A stretch of DNA of 64,000 nucleotides from Ochotona curzoniae (Eukaryota > Chordata > Mammalia > Lagomorpha > Ochotonidae). Made by a program: the position numbers and the translations under genes. Positions 12,385 to 24,150 of the stretch are shown here, in pieces (positions within the stretch are counted from its first letter, which is position 1; every line of letters starts with the position of its first letter). The stretch spans positions 1,612,001 through 1,676,000 of the forward strand of contig NW_024465746.1 of NCBI RefSeq assembly GCF_017591425.1, in the 5' to 3' direction. The notes beneath the pieces are model-generated. The model was not told the origin of the DNA. It saw only the letters and a list, made by a program, of their open reading frames with translations, and made no database searches.

Positions 12385-12735
12385 TTTAAAAAATCATCTA
12401 TTTATTTATCTGACAAGTCAGAGTGACAGAGAGAGATGGAGAGATAGATAGAGAAAAGGAGGAGGGTGGGAGAGAGAGAGATGTCCATTGGTTTACTCTT
12501 CAAATGCCCACAGCAGCTTGGGGCTAGACCAGGCTGGGGCCCAGAGCCAGGAACTCCCTCCAGGTCTGCAACCTGAGTGGCAGGGCACACAGTCCTGGGG
12601 CCATCCTCCGCTGCTTCCTTGGTGCGTCAGCAGGAAGCTGGATCCGAAGAGAAGCCAGACCTCCAACCCTTACAAAGAGAGTGCACACGGGGTCCTAGGA
12701 GGCAGTTGATCACCTGCTGGGCTAACCATCCATGG
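12385..12735 (-). mobile_element. CSINE with AG-rich expansion
   Basis: Antisense copy; the tail side carries an expanded GAGAGATGGAGAGATAGATA tract at 12425-12480. The head ends near GCTGGGCTAACCATCC. Confidence 0.75.
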
Positions 12736-13732
12736 CCCACAGCTTCTCACCAACGTCTTAGGAGGAGAATGGGGAAGACCTGTCCAGGGGCAGGGTCAGG
12801 AGGCAGGCATCACCTGGCTCTTTCCTCCAGATCCTTAGTAAATGTTGAGATTCTTCCATATTTGCTGCTTCTTAAATTAGAAGTGGGTGGGGAACTGCGA
12901 GCCTCCAGGAAGCATGGTTTATCCACACTGGGATCACCACCCTGAGCCTGCACACGAGCATACACAGCCTTATGGACCACTCAGTATGAAGGATGGTTCC
13001 TTCACAGCACAGGCTACTGCACAAAGCACCCCAAATCACGTTTACACACAAGACATTCTTTAAGTAATGTGACCCGAGGGCAGTGAAGGCCTGGACGGGC
13101 TGGGGCACCAGCCACGTTTCCTCATCCTACCCCTTGGGCTCCCTTCTCTGCCTCTCGATTCTTTCTAAGAAAACAAGAAGCAGCAATGTTTGGGATGCCA
13201 AGTTGTACACAACCTGATTCGCTCCCAGACAAATTCCTTGCTTGTGTGTTGCAAACCTATACTCTAAAGTGTTTAATTGTTTTTCATTGGCAAGGCAAAG
13301 CGACTGCCCATCTGCTGCCTCACCTCCCCCCACTCCAGCCGGGGGGGGGGGGGAGCCACAAGTCAATCCATATCCCTACCACCCGGGGTGGCAGGGGCCC
13401 AGCTACTAAAGGGCGCGCAGCCCAAGCAGGCCCTCATCACCTGTGCCAAACACTGACACATTTCCAATCATCTGTGAACCTGGCTTCTTTGAGGTCCCAG
13501 GTTCTTCAACCTTCAGAAAATTGAATCTTGCTGACTGAGAGAAAGTATTTCTCAGACACAGAATGGCTGCAGTTTCCTCGGATTTCATTTTTCTCATGGA
13601 GTCGAGATTTGAGAGTCTTTACTGCAATGAACTGGACTTGGACAAGTTCTTTGAAAATCTCAGACCCTTCCTTTCTGCCCCTTTGAAAGAACAGGAGGGA
13701 GCAGTCTGACAACTCCTGCATGACACTATGCG
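12736..13732. other. RAB31: Intron 6, unique with a G-run
   Basis: No gene or known repeat recognised. G13 at 13341-13353 follows a C-rich stretch. Confidence 0.4.
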
Positions 13733-13940
13733 GGCACTTCAAAAAGCTCGCCAGAAAAGTAGAATGAAAAATATTCATTTTCGTGCAAAATTTTGAAATT
13801 TGTAATCTATACGTAGTTTTTCCATAATATGCACTTTCCATAAACTAGAACATTCCATCATTGTCAGTAATTTCAAGAGTGTTGTTCCAAAGAAAGGTCT
13901 TTTCGTACCATTTTCCACGAACTTTCTGAAGTGTCCTCAA
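13733..13940. mobile_element. Mariner-type MITE, complete-looking
   Basis: A short element with inverted ends: CACTTCAAAAAGCTCG on the left and CGAACTTTCTGAAGTGTCC on the right. An A/T-rich middle contains TCGTGCAAAATTTTGAAA and its rough mirror. The family is common in lagomorph DNA; I cannot assign its name. Confidence 0.6.
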
Positions 13941-13964
13941 GTAGGGTATTCTTTCCTTGTTAAC

Positions 13965-14255
13965 ATTCATTTTATTTATTTGAAAAGCAGAGTTGCAGGG
14001 AGAGAGAGAGTGAGCTTTCATCTGTTGCTTCACTCCCCTGCCCCCCCCCCCCCCCCCCCCGCCCAAATGGACACAATGGCTGAGCTGAGCTAGGCTGAAG
14101 CCAGGAGCCCAGGAGGCAGCCATTCTTCTCTGCACTGCCAGGCACATTATCAGGAAGCTAGAGTAAAGTAAAGTAGTCAGGACTTGAACCCTTGCCATGA
14201 TGCGGGAGGCCTGTGTGGCAGGGGTGGCTTAACCTGTGCCACAACACCAGTCGCC
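13965..14255 (-). mobile_element. CSINE with a C20 run
   Basis: Antisense copy with ATTTATTTGAAAAGCAGAG at the tail side and ACAACACCAGTCGCC at the head. A run of 20 C occupies 14041-14060, where other copies have a few bases. Confidence 0.75.
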
Positions 14256-15669
14256 ACCTATGGCCCTAATGGCAACAAAGGTGCAGGGCACGTGTCCCTG
14301 GTTTTTGCATGGGGAGCAATGCCTCCGGGTTCATAAACTGGGTCAGGGTTAACGCTCAGGGTTCAGCCGGTGAGATGGGGCACATGGCATCCAGCCCAGG
14401 ATGAGTCAGGACTTCAGAGAGACAGAGAGGCAAGGAAGTCCTTCCACGGGGAGAGGACAGTCAAACCCTAACAAGGAGGGGACACGGCCTGAAACGCAGA
14501 AGGAAGCAAACAGCTCTATGACAACAGAACAAGAGCTCTGAGTTGGTGACCCAGTGTACGCACAACTTAGAGACAGGTTAGCGTGCAGAGACAAAAGCAG
14601 GGATGGGAAACAGCCACGAATCGTGCACCAAGGCACTGGAGCCCAGCTCAGTCTGTGTACTTTACATGGGTGCAGGGCAGGACAAACAGACACAGAACAA
14701 CATCTGCCAGGGCTCGCCCCATCCCCTGCATGCCTCTACCCTGCCAGCACGTCCTCCCGGCACACAGCCTCCGTAACAACTTGTTCCTGAACATGCACTC
14801 TGGGCCGGAGTGTTTATCTAGCAGGGTTTGGCTTGTGCCTGATTCTGTTTGCCAGAGGTTTAAAAAGACTGTTTTTCTAAGTCGGGTTTTCCTCAATGCT
14901 GAGTCTGGAGAAAGAGCAGGTTTCTAAGCGAGTCCTCAAGAATGCAGTGTGTGAAAATGCACTCCAAGGCAATAAATGCCAGCGGGTGACTGACTGCTCG
15001 CTGGGCTGGGCCGGAAGGGGCTCGCTCACTCCCAAGAGTATCCCGGGGGGGCTGCGGGCTTTCCCAGGGGGTCACAGGAGTGGCTTTCGCATGTGCTCAG
15101 GCTCCTACTCCACAAATCCTCTCTGTGTGTGCCTCTGCCCTTTGACCTCATCCTTCGCTCGGCTCTCCCTTGTTTGGTTTCTGTGGTGTTGGCAGCTGCT
15201 GTCCAACTCCATTTGTTCATTCCAATTTGCTGAATCATCCAGGTGGGTAAACTGACCATGTCTGTTCTCCAGGACTGGGCAGCACTGATTCTGCAAAAGA
15301 CCATCCAAGGCCATCTGTTCTGAAAGGTGAGGGGATCCTGGAGGGGCACAGCAGGACCTTTGGGACACAGGACAGTAGGGGCACACGTGACACCGGGTTA
15401 CTCCCCATGACCGTCCTCTGCTGCCACGTGGAGGACATGATCAGAATGGCTGTAAGACCTGGGGAGCTGGATGGACAGCGTGGATGTGAGTGGACCCAAA
15501 GCACTGCCATGAACTGGAGCCAGGAAGGCAGGGGGCCTGCAGGAAACCCCTGGCACAGACAGGACAACCTTGATATGTACACCAAGGGTGAGCAGGGAGG
15601 AGGAGCTCTAGGAGAACATGGGGCAAAATGTAGGCATGACTGGAACCAGGGTCAAGATGGACATCACTC
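14256..15669. other. RAB31: Intron 6, no recognised feature
   Basis: About 1.4 kb of apparently unique DNA. Short open frames on both strands show no domain. Confidence 0.4.
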
Positions 15670-15672
15670 CCA

Positions 15673-15797
15673 AACCAAACCAACCAAACCAAACCAACCA
15701 ACCAACCAACCAAACCAAAGCAACCAACCCAATCAAACCAAGCTAACCAAACCAACCAGCCCAAACCAACCCAACCCAACCCAACCAAACCAAACCC
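15673..15797. repeat. (CCAAA/CCAA)n microsatellite
   Basis: About 125 bases of CAAAC and CAAC units with few other bases. The minus strand (RAB31 sense) is the G/T-rich strand. Confidence 0.9.
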
Positions 15798-15929
15798 CTG
15801 CCATTCAAAGTCTGGGAAGCTACAGGAATAGTAATGCCACCACTAGTTGGTGAGGCAGGGCCTGGTCACCACAGCCTGCTGTTCTAAAATGCCAGTGTCT
15901 TCAGTAACAGGAATGAAGAGGTTTAAATC

Positions 15930-16210
15930 ATCAAGTTTTGGTGCAGCAGGTTAAGTTGCTAACTGTAGTGCTGGCATCCAGAATGTGGCTGGTCCTAGTC
16001 CTGGCTGTCCCACTTCAGATCCAGCTCCTTACCAATGCACCTGGGAAAGCAACAGAGGATGGTTCAGGTCCTTGGGCCCTACCTGGAAGAAGCTCCAGGC
16101 TCCGGGCTCCAGGCTTTGGACCTTCCTAGTCTCCACCATTTGGAGGCTGAGAAAACAGATGAAGAGTTCGCTCTGTCTCTCTGAACTGACTAAAGTCAGT
16201 TTTTAAAAGC
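15930..16210 (+). mobile_element. Old CSINE
   Basis: Head TTGGTGCAGCAGGTTAAG belongs to the older GTTAA-type subfamily. The body contains CAGCTCCTTACCAATG and GGGCTCCAGGC blocks, with a short tail. Confidence 0.75.
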
Positions 16211-16357
16211 AACAGGTTTCCTTGTCATTCAGAGGCATCATTTTTCTTCTCTTTTTTATGGACACAATTTTATCATTTATTTGCTTTGAGTAGTTTTTGG
16301 TTTGCAGGGAAAAAGCTGAGTGAAAAATATAGCTCTTGCCCCTTATCTCCAATTTCT

Positions 16358-17033
16358 ATTTTTAAAAGATTCATTTATTTATATACTTACTTATTGGAAA
16401 GGCAGAGTATACAAAAAAGGACAAAAGGGCGTGGCCTGGTAGCCTACCGGCTAAAGTTCTCACCTTGCATGTACTGGGATTCCGTTTGGACGCTGGTTCA
16501 TATCCTGGCTGTTCCTCCTCCCATCCAGCTCCCTGCCTGTGGCCTGGGAAGCAGTCGAGGACGGCCCAAAGCCTTGGGACCCTGCACCCCTGTGTGATTC
16601 CCAGAGGAAGTTCCTGGCTCCTGGCTTTGAATCAGCTCAGCTCCTGCCATTGCAGCCTCTTAGGGAGTGACCCAGCAGATGGAAGATCTTTCTTTCTGTC
16701 TCTCCTTCTCTCTGTAAATCTTACTTTCCAATAAAAAGAAAAAATCTTGAAAAATCAAAAAGGATGCAAGAGAGAGAGAGAGACCTTTCACTTGCTGGTT
16801 TCATTCCTGAAATGACGGCAATGGCTAGGGATAGGTAGGCCAGGCTGCAGCCAGGAGCCAGCAGCCCTAACCCGATCCTACATGAGTGACAGGAGCCGTC
16901 TTCTGAGGCTTTCCCAAGTGCATCGGCAGGGTGTTGGATCAGAAGCAAAGCAGCTGCAACTCAAATCAGCACTCTGATGTGGAGTCCTAGCATACAGTTG
17001 GCAGCCTAACCCAGTGCATCACGACGCCAGCTC
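16358..17033 (-). mobile_element. CSINE split by a younger CSINE
   Basis: The tail end at 16358-16425 and the rest at about 16757-17033 are antisense. A plus-strand SINE lies between them, and a similar CAAAAAAGGA occurs on both sides as the likely target duplication. Confidence 0.75.
16428..16756 (+). mobile_element. Young CSINE nested in another CSINE
   Basis: Near-complete copy from GGGCGTGGCCTGGTAGCC to CCAATAAAAAGAAAAAATC. It lacks the usual long body deletions. Confidence 0.85.
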
Positions 17034-17439
17034 CCTTCACTGGCACGGAGTGTTTGTTTCAACTGATGATGCCTACTAACACTGAAGTGCACAGCTTGCA
17101 TGAAAGCTCCTTCTTTACATTGCAGACTCTGTTACTACGGATTCATAAGTAACAATATCTATGTGCCCATATTAGCGCCCCCGGGACACTGTCACTACCC
17201 TAAGAATCCCCTGGGCTTCCCCGTGTTATCCTTGCCCAGGCTGCCCAAGGCCTGGCAACCATAGATCTTGTGCCTCTCTGGATCCCAGCAAGCCTTGCTG
17301 CTGGGGTCCTGCCACGTGGCTCCCTCCCTCCACCGAGGCCCGCGCATCAGAGCGTGTCCACTTTGACGGCGGCTTGAAAGCTCCATTCAAAAGAAAGCAT
17401 CTCTGGGTGCCCACGGCACAGATGCATCGCTTTTATCTT
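17034..17439. other. RAB31: Intron 6, no recognised feature
   Basis: About 400 bases of unique-looking DNA. Confidence 0.4.
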
Positions 17440-18330
17440 TTACTTTAATATTTCAAAATGATAAGATGAAAAAAATAAAAAGCCTCAAAAGAAAACTGTG
17501 ACAAACTACTCTTTACTGAAATTATTTAAGATGTTGTTGGAAAGGCATTGTTAAGAAAACAAAGAAAAAAAAAAAAAACAGAAACCAATAAGCCACAGAC
17601 TAGAAGACACTATATGAAGAATGGGTATTGGAAAGACTGGGAATTCCATGCACATCAATGATCTTCAAAACTCCAACAGAAGACAAGCAGCTCAGTGCAA
17701 GCCAGGCAAGGTCTGTGGACAGTTCACCAAGCCATATGGATTGCACACTGGCACTTGGAAAGCTGCCCTGCGCCTGCCCATCAGTAGGGCTGGAATGTCA
17801 CAGACTAAACATTGCAAGGCTGGCTAAGGACACGGAGCCACGGGAGTTCCATGCGCCACCAGGAAAGCGTTTTGGCAGTCTCTTAGAAAGTTACACATCC
17901 ACCATGCAGATAAGCCAGCCACCCCAATTCCCAGGTATTTACCCACACCAAAGCTGGTACGGCCTTGCCCAATTATCGCTGAAAACTGAAACCCACACAC
18001 ACGGTAGAGGGACAGATGGAAAAAAAAAATGTGGTGTACCATGCAATGGAATATGACTCAGCAAAGACGGGGAAGATGGAATCTATTGTGTGAAAATTCT
18101 AGAGAACAACTGACCCCATTCTGTAATACAGAAATTGTATGAGAGAAAAATGAAAGGCGGAACTTCACTTACAAGGCCTCTCAAAGAGTCACTGCATGTG
18201 GAACAATCCAAACACTGCAAAATACAAAGAAACCGTTTGCCATGGGGCAATTCGGAGCTATTTGGAATTACGACCACTGATTGGATATTAGAGGATACTA
18301 AGTAAGTGGTACGATATTAGCTTTGTGGTC
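17440..18330 (+). mobile_element. L1 fragment, ORF2 3' end (old)
   Basis: The block around 17860-17950 reads as a degraded form of the conserved L1 ORF2 C-terminal region: FGSLLESY, then PQFPGIYP. Further on, GTGGTGTACCATGCAATGG reads VVYHAMEYDSA, the WYIHTMEYYSA-like motif. Frames are broken, so it is inactive. Confidence 0.75.
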
Positions 18331-18367
18331 GTTAATGTGGTAATACAATCGTTACTTAACAACAAGA

Positions 18368-18735
18368 GCAGGTGTTTGTCCTAGCACTTCGGATGTGTCT
18401 GGGGTCAGGTTCGATCCCTGCTCTCTCTAGGAGAGACCCGGATGGAGTTCCCAGCTCCCAGCCCAACCCCGGCTACCGTGGGTAGATATTTGGTCAGTGA
18501 AATACAAACAAAACGATATAGATGCCCTGAAAATACCCGCAGAAAGCAGGGCAGCAGGGGGTGGCTCACACACTTCGGCTTCTGCCACCAATGCTGGAGG
18601 CCTGGATGCTGCTCCCGGTCCCTGCTTGGGCTGTACCAGCCCTGGCTGTCCCAGGCATTTAGGAAGTGAGCCAAAAGATGGGAGAGCATGCACTCTCTCA
18701 TTTTCTCTTTCAAATAAATAAAATAAAACTAAAAA
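18368..18735 (+). mobile_element. Old CSINE with an internal unrelated stretch
   Basis: Head-like CAGGTTCGATCCCTGC near 18406 and a tail with CTCTTTCAAATAAATAAAA at 18704-18725. The body from about 18480 to 18540 does not fit and may be an insertion. Confidence 0.55.
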
Positions 18736-18840
18736 ATGCAGGCAGAGTTGACAAAGAAATGAAACAAGTTTGGTCATGAGTCTACAATGGTTCACTCAGT
18801 CATTCAGTTTACTTGTATGTATGTTTGACATTTTCCACAA

Positions 18841-19204
18841 GTGTTTTTTGATTTTATTATTTTTTTTAAAGATTTCTTTATTTATTGGAAAGTCAAATAT
18901 ACAGAGAGGAGGAGAGACAGAGAGGAAGATCTTCCGTCCGCTGATTCACTCCCCAAGTGAGTGCAATGGCTGATGCTATGCCGATCCCAAGCCAGGATCC
19001 AAGAACTTCTTCCAGGTCTCCCACATGGGTGCAGGGTCCCAAGGCTTTGGGCCATCCTTGACTGCTTTCCCAGGCCACAAGCAGGGAGCTGGATGGAAGT
19101 GGAGCTGCCGGGATTAGAACCGGCGCCCATATGGGATCCCAGTGCGTTCAAGGCAAGGACTTTAGCCACTAGGCCATGCTGCCGGGCCCGTGTTTTTTGA
19201 TTTT
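18841..19204 (-). mobile_element. Young CSINE with 15-bp target duplication
   Basis: GTGTTTTTTGATTTT flanks the element exactly at 18841-18855 and 19190-19204. The body (18856-19189) is full length and antisense, ending CTGCCGGGCCC. Confidence 0.95.
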
Positions 19205-19299
19205 CAAGTTCATGGAATCTCACCGTCACCAAACAAGAACTGTTAACATCTGAACCTGAATCCTCCTAAGAATAGACTGCATTCATGGAAGACTATTTA

Positions 19300-19362
19300 C
19301 TGTTTTATATATATATATACACACACACACATATGTATACATATGTACATATATATATAATA
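19300..19362. repeat. (TA)n/(CA)n microsatellite
   Basis: Alternating TATATA, CACACA and ATATGTAC blocks. Confidence 0.9.
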
Positions 19363-19399
19363 CGCTTTGTACAGTATCTCATGAAGTCAGGATGTCACA

Positions 19400-19698
19400 T
19401 GAACTGGTTAAACTGTCCCCTGCGATGGTGACATCCCACCACAGTGCTGCTTTGAGTCCTGGCTGCTGCATTTTCGCTCAGCTCCCTGGGACGCACGGTC
19501 ATGAAGGATGGCCCCTGCCTGGACTCCCGACACCCACATGGGAGGCCTGAACGGAACTCTGCAATCCTGGCTTAGGCCTGGCCCAAGTCCCAGCTGCTGA
19601 TGAGTGAACCAACAGCTGTAATACTTTTCTCTTTCCCTCCCACCCACTCCTCTCATTTGGCCTTTGAAATAAACGACAAAGCAAATTTTAAAAAATAA
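19400..19698 (+). mobile_element. Old CSINE
   Basis: GTTTGAGTCC-like B-box region, GAGTGAACCAACAGC block and a tail near GAAATAAACGAC are in order. Diverged. Confidence 0.7.
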
Positions 19699-19888
19699 GG
19701 CTGTTCTTGACGCTGTTTCACTCTCAACGCCAGGGAACAGAGATTTGCACCACTTTCAGTCACATGTTTGTACTGTGATTCTTGAAAGCTTTTTCCCAAC
19801 TTTGGGACAGTGAAACCATTTCCTGTTTTGCATTGTCATGAATAAAAATTGCCTTCAAGCTTCTGAATGCAATGAGACGTGACCCAAA

Positions 19889-20003
19889 CTGAGAGCTGAC
19901 TGTGTGTGACTCAGGGCCTGAGAGCTGACTGTGTGGGACCCCAGGCTGAGAGCTGACTGTGTGGGCCCCAGACTGAGAGCTGACTGTGTGGGCCCCAGGG
20001 CCT
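19889..20003. repeat. Short minisatellite, 27-29 bp unit, four copies
   Basis: GAGAGCTGACTGTGTG starts at 19891, 19920, 19948 and 19975, separated by variable TGGGACCCCAGG-like spacers. Confidence 0.9.
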
Positions 20004-20324
20004 GACTGCTTGCCTTCCAAGTTGGGCCTCTCTCTCACCTGGGGGCTCTGAGGTCTCAAGTAAGACAAACCTCCCGGGCCACCACACCCTCCTTGGTAAA
20101 GTGGGGACTGGATCAATCCCTTCTTTAGAATTGTTGGGACCAAAGGCAAGCAGGCGACAGGCTTTCGCTGTCCAGGGTGGCTATATTCTGAAATGCCATT
20201 ATGTCACAGACCTGTCCTATGACTACATTCAAGAAATGAAGCTTTCTGGAGCGAAGAATGTATATAGACTTGTCATTTCCCTGAAGCGTAATATTCACCT
20301 TCATTTAAAAGCTTATGGCACTTT

Positions 20325-20655
20325 TTATTTAAGATTTATTCTATTTTTATTGGAAAGTCAGCTTTACAGAGAGAAGGAGAGACAGAGAGGAAGATCTTCC
20401 ATCTGCTGGTTCACTTCCCAAGGAGTTGTACTAGCTGGAACTGAGCCAACCCAAAGCCAAAAACCAGGAGCTTCCTCCAGGTCTCCCATGTGGGTGTAGA
20501 GTCCAAAGGTCTTGGGTCGTCCTCCACTGCCTTCCAAGGCCACAAGTAGGAAGCTAGATAGGAACTGGGGCAGCCAGAACATGAACTGGCACCCGTATCG
20601 GATCCCGGTGCGTGCAAAGTGAGGATTTAACCAGTAGGCTACCACGCCAGACCCT
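20325..20655 (-). mobile_element. CSINE
   Basis: Antisense full-length copy from ATTTAAGATTTATTC to CTACCACGCCAGACCC. Confidence 0.88.
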
Positions 20656-20777
20656 GCTGCACTCTCAAAATACATACAAAGGTTTTTGTTTTGCTTTGAA
20701 ATGTTTTTTAACCTATTCTAAACCAAACATAAGTACCTAGCAATTTCAAAGATTCAGTGGAATTAAAACAATCTACA

Positions 20778-21092
20778 CTGGGCCTGGCGCAGTAGCTTAG
20801 TGGCTAAAGTCCTTGCATGTGCCAGGATCCCATATGGGCACCAAATCATGTCCCAGCTGCTCCACTTCTCTTCCAGCTCCCTGCCTGTGGCCTGGAAAGC
20901 AGTCAAGGACAGACCAAAGCCTTGGGACCCTGCATCCACGTGGGAGACTCAGAGGAAGCTCCTGGCTTTGGGTTGGCTCAGCTCCAGATACTGTGGCCAC
21001 TTGTAGAGTGAACCAGTGGATGGAAGGTCTTCCCGTCTCTCCTTCTCTATGTAAACCTGACTTTCCTGTAAGAATAAATAAATCTTAAAAAA
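20778..21092 (+). mobile_element. CSINE
   Basis: Full-length copy from GGGCCTGGCGCAGTAGC to AATAAATAAATCTT. The CGCC segment after CCTTGCATG is shortened. Confidence 0.9.
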
Positions 21093-21225
21093 AAAGAAAG
21101 TCCAGCCAACAGCATGCAGCATATGACTATAGAACAAGCTGCCATCACCAGCTATACGGCTAATATTCTTTTCTATGCTGGAATTTCCAAACCAATATGC
21201 CTATGCCTTTCATCACAATTACCTT

Positions 21226-21592
21226 AGAAAAACAAGTGTTGGGCACGGTGCCGTGACCTAGTGGCTAAAGTCCTCATCTTGAATGCGCCAGGATCCCATA
21301 TGGGCTCCGGTTCTAATCCCAGCAGTTCCACTTCCATCCAGGTCCCTGATTGTGGCCTGGGAAAGCAGTCGAGGATGGCCCAAAGCCTTGGGACCCTGAA
21401 CCCGCGTGGGAGACCTGGAAGAAGGTTCCTGGTTCCCGGCTTCCGATCGGCGCAGCACCGGCCGTTGTGGTCACTTGGGGAGTGAATCAGCGGACGGAAG
21501 ATCTTCCTCTCTGTCTCTCCTCCTCTCTGTATATCTGACTTTGTAATAAATAAATAAATAAATCTTTTAAAAAAGGAAGAAAAACAAGTGTT
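21226..21592 (+). mobile_element. Young CSINE with 15-bp target duplication
   Basis: AGAAAAACAAGTGTT occurs at 21226-21240 and exactly again at 21578-21592. The body keeps CpG sites in the head and in CCGGCTTCCGATCGGCG, which suggests a recent origin. Confidence 0.95.
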
Positions 21593-23877
21593 TCTCACCT
21601 TATTCCCAAACAAGGTATAGAATTTCCCAAGTTCCCACACACAGTTTTCAAAAGGCCTTTTTTCCCTCTCCTCTGCAAGTAAAAGCAATTTGTCTGGGCT
21701 CCATTCCAATCCAGGATTGGTTTTTTTTGTTTTGTTTTGCTTTGCTTTCCTTTAGCTTACCTTTGCTCTCATGAAGAGTGAGATTTAAAAAAAAAAAAAA
21801 AAAGGGAATTTTACATAAATAATTAAAATCCACAAATTAAGGCTTGGGTTCTTCACGATCCTGAGCCCTGTGTGCAGACCCACAAAACCAGAACAGAAAA
21901 CCTGCTCCCAGCCCCACCTCCCTCTCGCCAGCAGAGAACCCCGCCGGCGATCCCTGGCTCCCCTGTTCCTTGGTCCCCAGCTCTGACCCATTCCACGGTT
22001 TTCTTGGTTCCTCTCCGAGAGGATCTCTGACACGCAGCCTGCTCATTGGAGTCCTTCTCCAAGCTGACCATGAGCGCACATGCTTAGCCCAGCCTTTCCC
22101 CACCGCTAAGGGAATATCTGTTGGTTACTACCAACTGCACATGCCATACCCCTGGGAAACACACCCAAGGCTTCCAACAGCGTCCAGAACTCTATCTCTT
22201 CCGCCCTTGACCCTGGGAGAATTGAGGGTCAGTCTCCAGCTTCTTTCGTCTATACTCTTCTTAAGCCCTCAACCTCCCGTGGTCTGCTCAGACTGACAGA
22301 GCCTCTGAATTACGCCCAACTGGCCCTTTCAAGTCCAGCTTAGAGTCACTTCTTCGGAGATGTCTTCCCCAGGCAACCTCAACTGCCACCCGGGAGGGCT
22401 TCAGGCTTCAAAGGCATATGCTGTTCCGACTGACAGCTTCCAATGACAAAATGTGCTACCTTCCGTTCGGATCACACACTTGCCTCAGTCAGGAATACCC
22501 TGGGAATGCAAAAGACACACCCGCCTTTGCACTCAAGTCTCCGTGAATTGATTCTGCCCTAGCACACCTTTTTAAAGCACTTTTATTCTTACTTTCTATT
22601 CTTTTTTTTTTTCCTTGCATGTTTTTCCCCTAGGGCACGCTTGTCTCAGAACAGGGATTTGGGGAGCAGAAGTGTCAGCAGTAGCCAGAGCTATTTTAAG
22701 CCGGGGGGGGGGGGGGGGGGGGGAAGGGAGGGAGGGGAGGAGCCTATGTAATACGAGTAGGAACAGGGAAAGGAAGCTAAAGGAACAGTTTACCCCCAAT
22801 GCATGAAGCTGTTCCTGTGACCACTTCAAACGGACCTGGAATCAGCTTACAGAACTGCACCTGAAGGCACAAAGCAAGAAGGGGGCAGTAGAGTTTACCA
22901 GCGGGGAGAGGGGAGGGTCAGCCTGCAGCTGTGCACCTGCCAGCTGTCTTAAGGCAACTGAAACACACACCAAACAGCAAGTTACTCATCCGACGCGCAG
23001 GAGGAGGAAGCACGGACATCCTATTGCTTACTTAGGAATTCATGACTCAGAAGTCATCATGACCCTGTGCTTTAAGCAGAAGTCGTGCTTTCTTCCTAAA
23101 AAAAGGAGCAGATCACGTGGACCCAAGGGATCCACCACTCAAAAGCTCTGTCCCAGCACACGATCAACCCTTCCTGAACCAGAAAGAGGCTGTGCTGGGT
23201 GGAGCATCCCCAGAAACGGTCCTCACCTGCCTAGGCCTATCCTCCTTACCATCCTCTCTGCATTTTTACTCCCATGATGACTTGCACAAACCTCAGAGAG
23301 TCCTCTTGTGCCGAAATCTCGGTGAGCTTCAGCTATAGGCGAGGAAGCTTTAAACACTTTGTAGAAAAACGGAATGAATTTTTTTTTAATTTTAGTACCC
23401 AAAATGCCGGGAATCCATGCACAGTAGTTTCATCATTTGCCTTTTCTCTGCATTTTTCAGAAGACCCCCATCCACAGGAGACCTCCCTCACTGGCCACTG
23501 CTGTCCATCCCATCTCCCAGGATCAGCAAGGGAGTCAGCAAAATGAAGGCTTATTTGGGAGGCAGCAGTCGGGGGCCGAGAGTGATTGGATCTGTCCCTC
23601 TGGGGGGGAGGGGGAGACTCGGATTCCTGACTCCTGCCTTACTGTGGCCCAGCCCCAGCAGGTGTCAATATATGGACGATGAGCGAGCCAGCCGTTAGGA
23701 GCTGTGTCCCCGTTTGGCTCTCTCACTCTGTCTCCTCAGCCCCCACCGGCCCCCAACCTCTAAGTTTTAAACAATTTAAATATAAGGGATCTGTAAAAAT
23801 GAAAATGATTCATGTCACAGTTGACAGGCTGTTGTTGGTTTCACTCACTGAAACCATTGTGAAAACAAAAATCTTTG
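21593..23877. other. RAB31: Intron 6, mostly unique, with G21 run
   Basis: 2.3 kb without a recognised gene. Part of 22320-22410 resembles L2 (CTTCAAGTCCAGC, then CTTCCCCAGGCAACC). A run of 21 G lies at 22703-22723, followed by AAGGGAGGGAGGGG. Confidence 0.4.
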
Positions 23878-23879
23878 GG

Positions 23880-24150
23880 GGCCCGGGGCTGTGGCACAGG
23901 GATTAAGCAGCCTGCAGCAACACCCACACCGTATGTGGGCACTGGTTTTGAGTCCTGGCTGCTCCACTTCTAGCAGAAAATCATGCAAGTGCATGGGCCC
24001 CTGCAGCCACATGGCAGACCCGGTGGGAGAGCCAGGTAGAGCTCCTTTACCTGGCACAGCCCTGGCTACTGCAGCCACCTGGGGAGTGAAGCAGATCGCT
24101 CTCCCTCTCATTTAGTTAACTCTTCTAAAGCAATAAATAAATCTGTTTTT
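23880..24150 (+). mobile_element. Old CSINE
   Basis: Head GCCCGGGGCTGTGGCACAGG and tail AATAAATAAATCTG enclose a diverged body. Confidence 0.85.
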
